64,000 bases of DNA, from positions 1 to 64,000 of the forward strand of contig NZ_JBGQOG010000015.1 of the NCBI RefSeq assembly GCF_052113705.1, written 5' to 3'. The stretch comes from JBGQOG01 sp052113705 (GTDB taxonomy: Bacteria; Pseudomonadota; Alphaproteobacteria; Rhodobacterales; Rhodobacteraceae). Position 1 is the first letter of the stretch. Every line of letters starts with the position of its first letter. Shown one piece after another: positions 59,485 to 64,000 of this stretch. The translations under genes and the position numbers were made by a program. A model generated the notes under the pieces. It saw only the letters and a program-made list of their open reading frames with translations, searched no databases and was not told where the DNA came from.

Positions 59485-59591
59485 CGGGGAACACCTCATC
59501 AGAGCTTGCCCGCCAGAGATAGGACAGCCCGGCACGGGGCGCAACCGCCCGGCACCGCACAATCCCGCCAGCACAGCCACAGAATGGCAAA

Positions 59592-59616
59592 ACGGCGCCC
59601 GAAGGGGCGCCGTTTA
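59592..59616 (-). terminator. Terminator downstream of the RodZ-like gene
   Basis: ACGGCGCCC and GGGCGCCGT pair across GAAG; on the minus strand T4 follows. It separates the RodZ-like gene from ispG. Confidence 0.8.
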
Positions 59617-59633
59617 CACTCTGTCATGCCGTC

Positions 59634-59693
59634 GGTCTTGTTCCGTGGTTCCCGGCGCGGTGCGGTCTTACTCCGTGGCTTCGGGCGCGGTGC
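59634..59693. repeat. 30-bp tandem duplication across the stop codon of the RodZ-like gene
   Basis: Unit 1 (59634-59663) and unit 2 (59664-59693) are the same 30 bp with five mismatches. The stop codon (minus TAA, 59668-59670) is in unit 2; the matching place in unit 1 is CAA. Past the stop the frame continues DRTAPGTTEQDR, mirroring TAPEATE before it. Confidence 0.8.
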
Positions 59694-60867
59694 CGTCCAG
59701 CGGTTCCGCCGCGGCCAGTGCCACGAAATGCGCCAGATCGGAATCCTTGCTCAGATCGGCCACCTGATATTTCTCGCGCAGCGCCACCGGCGACAGCTCG
59801 ACATTCTTGACCACATTGGCGCCCGAGGCCGCCGGACCATAGGTTTCGCCGTTCACCGCGAAATAGACCGAGCCGGAATTGCCCGCCCGCAGAACCGGCG
59901 GCTCTTCGAGTTTCGGCAGCGCGAAACGCTCGCCCGCATCGAGGATCTTTTCAAAGATCACCGTGCCATCCTTGGCCTGAACCCGCACCCAGGCCGCCCG
60001 CACGGCCAACAGCTCAACCTCCGGCGCATCCGGGGCCACGGTGCGGACCACAGCGTTTTCCGGCGTGACAGCCGCCCCGGCATCGGCCACCTGCATCGGT
60101 GCCGCGGTGGTGTTGCCAAAGGTGCCGCCCGAGCGCGGGTCAATCGCCGAGATCGGCCCGTCACGCGCCACCAGCACCGGCACATCCAGCGCCTGCGGAC
60201 GGTAGAGACGGTCCAGCCCTTCCGGCGCGGTCAGCTGCGGCAAAGCGTCAGGATCGGCGCCCGCCATCATCGTTTGCGCATTCTCCACCGGGTCCAGCTC
60301 GGTCACCACACCGGGGGCCTGATCCACCGGCGCCAGCTGCACGCGCTGCACTTCCTGCAACACCGTCCACCCACCATAGCCCAGGCCGCCCAGCATCAGC
60401 GCCAGCACGAAGACCGAGCCGAGCGCGCGCGGCTCGAACTTGGTCCAGAACCCTTCCGGGCGCGGCACGAAGATCGCATTGGGATTGGCCAGAGCCTCGA
60501 CCGGATCGGCGGGGCGGCGCTGCGGTTTCGGCCCCGACGCGGCCGCCGACATCCCATGCGTCGGCATGAAACCGGATTCGATGCAGAACCGCTCAAAGGT
60601 CGTGTCGGGGTCCATGCCAAGATAGCGTGCATAAGAACGCACATAGCCCGCGATAAAGCCCGGGGTTTCAAAGGCAGAGGCATCGGTGTTTTCGATGGCG
60701 GCGATATAGCTGGCCTTGATGCGCAACTCTCGTTGCACGTCGAGAAGGGATTTCGACAGAGTCGCGCGCTCTCCGCGCATCATGTCTCCCAACCGCAGTT
60801 CGAAATCGTCAAAGCCTTTCGGCTTGTCAAATTCCACCGCCGAAGGATTGCCCTTCCGCCCGATCAT
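59668..60867 (-). CDS. rodZ: RodZ-like helix-turn-helix membrane protein
   Basis: A 399-residue protein. The cytoplasmic HTH_25 domain at about 25-100 reads DDFELRLGDMMRGERATLSK, then IKASYIAAIENTDASAFETP and GFIAGYVRSYARYLGMDPDT. A TM lies at about 148-170 (ALGSVFVLALMLGGLGYGGW). The C-terminal DUF4115 beta domain spans about 270-370 (AAWVRVQAKDGTVIFEKILD). RodZ links MreB to the elongation machinery and shape. Next to ispG, as in many proteobacteria, and upstream is hemA. The C-terminus ends in an altered repeat (see tandem duplication). Confidence 0.87.
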   Translation of the reverse strand: MIGRKGNPSAVEFDKPKGFDDFELRLGDMMRGERATLSKSLLDVQRELRIKASYIAAIENTDASAFETPGFIAGYVRSYARYLGMDPDTTFERFCIESGFMPTHGMSAAASGPKPQRRPADPVEALANPNAIFVPRPEGFWTKFEPRALGSVFVLALMLGGLGYGGWTVLQEVQRVQLAPVDQAPGVVTELDPVENAQTMMAGADPDALPQLTAPEGLDRLYRPQALDVPVLVARDGPISAIDPRSGGTFGNTTAAPMQVADAGAAVTPENAVVRTVAPDAPEVELLAVRAAWVRVQAKDGTVIFEKILDAGERFALPKLEEPPVLRAGNSGSVYFAVNGETYGPAASGANVVKNVELSPVALREKYQVADLSKDSDLAHFVALAAAEPLDGTAPEATE

Positions 60868-60972
60868 GCGCTGCCCCTGTCCCCAAAATGTCGCCGATTC
60901 GAGTCGGCGACGTACCGACTTCTTGAGATTTTATTATCACAGCAGCGCGAGCCGTGCATCCGCAGAAAAGGC

Positions 60973-62202
60973 TCAGGCGCTGAGTTCGGCGCGATTCAGC
61001 GCACAGCGCGACCACAGGGTATCCATGGCGCGCACAAGTCCATCAATCTGCCCCAGATCGTGCACCGGTGAGGGGGTAAAGCGCAGACGCTCGGTCCCGC
61101 GCGGCACGGTGGGGAAGTTGATCGGCTGCACATAGACCCCGAATTCATCGAGCAACATGTCCGACAGCGCCTTGCAATGCACCGGATGGCCGACATGCAC
61201 CGGCACGATATGGCTGCCATGGTCGATGATCGGCATCCCCAGGGCCTTCAGCCGCATTTTCAGCACGCGGGCATGGAGCTGTTGCGCATCGCGCAGTTTC
61301 TGCCCCTCTGCCGTCTTCAGAAAAGCAATCGCCGCCGCCGCGCCCGCCGCCACGGCCGGCGGCAGCGAGGTGGTAAAGATGAAGCCCGGCGCATAAGAGC
61401 GCACCGCATCCACCATCCGCGCCGATGCCGCGATATAGCCGCCAAAGACGCCGAAGGCCTTGCCCAGCGTGCCGTTGAAAATGTCGATCCGGCCCATCAG
61501 CCCGTCGCGCTCGGCGACGCCGCCACCGCGCGGGCCATACATGCCCACCGCATGCACTTCGTCGAGATAGGTCAGCGCGCCAAATTCCTCGGCCAGATCG
61601 CAGAAGCCTGCGATGGGACCAAAATCGCCGTCCATCGAATAGATGGATTCGAACGCAATGAGTTTCGGCGCCGCCGGGTCATCGGCCGCCAGCAATTCCC
61701 GCAGATGCGCGAGGTCGTTATGGCGGAAAATCCGCTTTTCGCCGCCGCCGCGCCGGATCCCTTCGATCATCGAGGCATGGTTCAGCGCGTCGGAATAGAT
61801 GATCAGCCCGGGGAACAAGAGCCGCAGGGTGCTCAGCGTCGCATCATTGGCGATATAGGCCGACGAAAAGACGAGCGCCGCTTCCTTGCCGTGCAGATCG
61901 GCAATCTCGGCCTCCAGCTGTTTGTGATAGGCGGTGGTGCCGGAAATATTCCGCGTCCCGCCCGAACCGGCGCCAACGGCGTCCAGCGCCTCATGCATCG
62001 CACCGAGCACGACGGGATGTTGCCCCATGCCCAGATAATCATTGCCACACCAGACCGTGATGTCCTGCTTGCGGCCATCGGGACGGTTCCAGACGGCCTT
62101 GGGAAAGGCCCCCTTCTCACGCTCGATATCGATAAAGGTGCGGTAGCGCCCTTCGTCGTGCAACCGTTGGATCGCCTGATCGAGTGCCTGAGTATAGTCC
62201 AT
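60973..62202 (-). CDS. hemA: 5-aminolevulinate synthase
   Basis: A 409-residue PLP enzyme making 5-aminolevulinate from succinyl-CoA and glycine, the first step of heme and bacteriochlorophyll synthesis in alphaproteobacteria. Family marks: GRYRTFIDIEREKGAFPKA, GAGSGGTRNISGTTAYHKQL (glycine loop), HASMIEGIRR, and the PLP-lysine in NGTLGKAFGVFGGY. The sequence is close to Rhodobacter HemA by memory. It is controlled by oxygen, as the FNR box upstream suggests. Confidence 0.97.
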   Translation of the reverse strand: MDYTQALDQAIQRLHDEGRYRTFIDIEREKGAFPKAVWNRPDGRKQDITVWCGNDYLGMGQHPVVLGAMHEALDAVGAGSGGTRNISGTTAYHKQLEAEIADLHGKEAALVFSSAYIANDATLSTLRLLFPGLIIYSDALNHASMIEGIRRGGGEKRIFRHNDLAHLRELLAADDPAAPKLIAFESIYSMDGDFGPIAGFCDLAEEFGALTYLDEVHAVGMYGPRGGGVAERDGLMGRIDIFNGTLGKAFGVFGGYIAASARMVDAVRSYAPGFIFTTSLPPAVAAGAAAAIAFLKTAEGQKLRDAQQLHARVLKMRLKALGMPIIDHGSHIVPVHVGHPVHCKALSDMLLDEFGVYVQPINFPTVPRGTERLRFTPSPVHDLGQIDGLVRAMDTLWSRCALNRAELSA

Positions 62203-62569
62203 GTCCGTATCCCTTGCCGTTCGCTGGGGAGAGCCCTAAGGCAGATATGCCCGACAGACCTTGATAAAGATCAAATACAGCTTTTGATCCGGCCCGACGG
62301 TTTGCGGGGTCCGACATAAAGGTTTTTCCCACTGGGTCAATTGCAGCCTTTGCCGCACCCCCCTGCAGGAACGGCAACCCTGCCCTGCGCGGAACGCCGG
62401 GGCTGCCCCGCCCAGCCACAACAGCCTTCCGGCACCCGGCCCCTCCGGCTCCCCCCTCGCGGCACCCGGCACCGGCCCGCGCGCGGGCCCTTCCCCGGCG
62501 GCAGGCGGGCGATGGCTGGACAGTCGCGCCCCCCCTGCTAGTCTGCCCGCAACCGCAAGGAGCTGACCG
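62203..62569. other. Intergenic region between hemA and the M20 peptidase
   Basis: 367 bp. Apart from the FNR box it is GC-rich and holds only shadow frames; both divergent promoters must lie here. Confidence 0.55.
62261..62274. promoter_or_regulatory. FNR box (FnrL site) of hemA
   Basis: TTGATAAAGATCAA is a perfect FNR palindrome (TTGAT-N4-ATCAA) 58 bp upstream of the hemA start. FnrL is known to activate hemA in Rhodobacter under low oxygen. Confidence 0.88.
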
Positions 62570-63955
62570 ATGACCCTGACCGCTGACATCACCCCCGTCC
62601 TCGACACGATCGACGCCGACCTGCCGCAAGCGCTTGAGCGGCTCATGGCACTGCTGCGCATCCCCTCGATTTCGACCGACCCGGCCTATAAGGCCGATTG
62701 CGCCCGCGCCGCCGATTGGCTGGTGGCCGAACTGACCGATCTCGGCTTTACCGCCTCAACGCGCGCAACCCCCGGCCATCCGATGGTGGTGGCGCGGCAC
62801 GAAGCCCCCGGCAAACACATCCTGTTCTACGGCCATTATGACGTGCAGCCGGTGGATCCGCTGAGCCTGTGGGACCGCGACCCGTTCGACCCTGAGATCC
62901 AGGAGACCCCGAAGGGCAAGGTGATCCGCGCCCGCGGTGCCAGCGACGACAAGGGCCAGCTGATGACCTTTCTCGAAGCCTGCCGCGCTTACAAGGCGGT
63001 CACCGGCAGCCTGCCCGGCAACCTCACGATCTTTCTGGAAGGCGAAGAAGAGAGCGGCTCTCCCTCGCTGGTGCCCTTCATGCAAGAAAACGCGCCCGAG
63101 CTTTCCGCCGATCTGGCACTGATCTGCGACACCGGCCTTTTCGCCGACAAACAACCCGCCATCGTCACCATGCTGCGCGGGCTTCTGGGCGAGGAAATCA
63201 CCCTCAAAGGGCCGAACAAGGACCTGCATTCGGGCATGTATGGCGGTGCGGCGATCAACCCGATCCGGGTGCTCTCGCGCATCATCGCGGGCCTGCACGA
63301 CGACAGCGGCCGCATCACCGTGCCGGGCTTTTACGACGGCGTCGAGGAACTCTCCGAGGACATGCGCGCGCAATGGCAGGCGCTCGCCTTCGATCACGCG
63401 CATTTCCTCGGCGAGGTGGGCCTTTCGGTCCCCGCGGGCGAACAGGACCGCACGCCGCTGGAAATGATCTGGTCGCGCCCGACCTGCGAAGTGAACGGCA
63501 TCTGGGGCGGCTATACCGGCGACGGGTTCAAGACCGTGCTGCCCTCAGAAGCCCATGCCAAGATCAGCTTCCGCCTCGTCCCCGGCCAAAACCCCGATGC
63601 GATCCGCGAGGCCTTCCGCGCACAGATCACCGCGCAACTGCCCGCCGATTGCAGCGTCAGCTTCCACGGCCACGGCGCCAGCCGCGCGGGACAGATGAGC
63701 GTCACGGACCCGGCCTTTGAAGCGGCACGCGGCGCGCTCAGCGAAGAATGGGGCCTGCCCGCCGCCTTCGTCGGCTGCGGCGGCTCAATCCCGATCGCGG
63801 GACATTTCAAAACCGTCCTGAACATGGATGCGATGCTGATCGGCTTTGGCAAGGATGACGATCAGATCCATTCGCCGAATGAGAAATACGATGTGGAGAG
63901 CTTCCACAAAGGCATCCGCAGCTGGGCGCGTGTCCTCAACCGCATCGCGGGCTGA
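62570..63955 (+). CDS. M20-family peptidase (dipeptidase-type)
   Basis: A 461-residue metalloenzyme. Zinc ligands: His and Asp in ILFYGHYDVQPVDPLSLWDR, the bridging Asp in RGASDDKGQLMTFLEA, Glu-Glu in FLEGEEESGSPSLVPFM, Asp in LICDTGLFADKQ and the final His in DDDQIHSPNEKYDVESFHKG. The dimerisation/lid domain is at about 200-350 (GPNKDLHSGMYGGAAINPIR). It hydrolyses dipeptides or acylated amino acids in the cytosol; the exact substrate is uncertain. It is divergent from hemA. Confidence 0.93.
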   Translation: MTLTADITPVLDTIDADLPQALERLMALLRIPSISTDPAYKADCARAADWLVAELTDLGFTASTRATPGHPMVVARHEAPGKHILFYGHYDVQPVDPLSLWDRDPFDPEIQETPKGKVIRARGASDDKGQLMTFLEACRAYKAVTGSLPGNLTIFLEGEEESGSPSLVPFMQENAPELSADLALICDTGLFADKQPAIVTMLRGLLGEEITLKGPNKDLHSGMYGGAAINPIRVLSRIIAGLHDDSGRITVPGFYDGVEELSEDMRAQWQALAFDHAHFLGEVGLSVPAGEQDRTPLEMIWSRPTCEVNGIWGGYTGDGFKTVLPSEAHAKISFRLVPGQNPDAIREAFRAQITAQLPADCSVSFHGHGASRAGQMSVTDPAFEAARGALSEEWGLPAAFVGCGGSIPIAGHFKTVLNMDAMLIGFGKDDDQIHSPNEKYDVESFHKGIRSWARVLNRIAG

Positions 63956-64000
63956 ACCCGCCGGGGGCTTCGCGCCCCCGGACCCCCGCGGGATATTTTT
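63955..64000 (+). repeat. Rhodobacteraceae extragenic hairpin repeat, copy 2 (cut by window edge)
   Basis: The sequence CCGGGGGCTTCGCGCCCCC followed by GGACCCCCGCGGGATATTTTT repeats the layout of copy 1 near 53740-53797: a hairpin, then C5-G-x-GG(G)-x-TATTT. It lies directly after the M20 peptidase stop. Confidence 0.6.

Noticed and set aside
57952..61071. 1039-codon plus-strand open frame
   Set aside because: Shadow of transglutaminase, ispG and rodZ genes; spans their terminators and a divergent-type layout.

Overview
The window is GC-rich alphaproteobacterial chromosome, most likely Rhodobacter and close to R. capsulatus. The 5-aminolevulinate synthase at 60973-62202 is of the Rhodobacter HemA type and has a perfect FNR box upstream. 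The small membrane gene between two gap genes, the DUF6314 gene and the queA-MFS-DUF924-lpd string are also typical of Rhodobacteraceae. No rRNA, tRNA or CRISPR array was found.

Layout. 1-1400: a decayed end of an IS21-family element and one four-helix membrane protein of unknown function. 1400-9900: a compact phage-derived module. A CI-type S24 repressor sits between two divergent early operons and is flanked by five copies of a 13-bp operator. The leftward operon has a Cro-like gene, a CII-like gene, a zinc-ribbon protein, a YdaU/DUF1376-like protein and two unknown proteins. It is interrupted by a 170-bp gap with a perfect DnaA box and a cluster of GGAAC dyads that looks like an origin or control region. 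The rightward operon has small proteins, a GapR (DUF2312) protein, a complete DNA polymerase III sliding clamp, a DCM-like methyltransferase and a PrtN-like activator. No integrase, terminase or structural gene is present, so this is either a stripped prophage early region or an autonomous satellite-like module.

10500-30700: chromosomal genes. They include a chemoreceptor with a periplasmic partner gene, a TetR-EmrAB efflux locus with paired operators, NUDIX and DUF6314 genes, purB, fliG, tandem gap genes that share LacI-type operators, a DUF1127-like micro-protein, coaD with an overlapping Imm27-like gene, a CBS protein, a LysR regulator divergent from mmsA, a 3-hydroxyisobutyryl-CoA hydrolase for valine catabolism, and two secreted RcnB-like proteins.

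30800-50800: uvrA with an SOS-box-like site, an MFS carrier, a rhodanese, lpd, a DUF924 gene, a second MFS carrier, queA, a giant AsmA/YhdP-like protein, bcp, a DUF455 ferritin-like protein, an M23 peptidase overlapping a bactofilin, a DUF2189 protein, a Hint-domain protein and prfB.

50800-64000: cell-wall genes (PBP1A from a probable TTG start, AmiC), a Crp/Fnr regulator, an intergenic region with a candidate minus-strand small RNA, a DsbA-like oxidoreductase, a transglutaminase, ispG, a RodZ-like protein whose stop codon lies in a 30-bp tandem duplication, hemA and an M20 peptidase. Two copies of an extragenic hairpin repeat end at 53800 and 64000.
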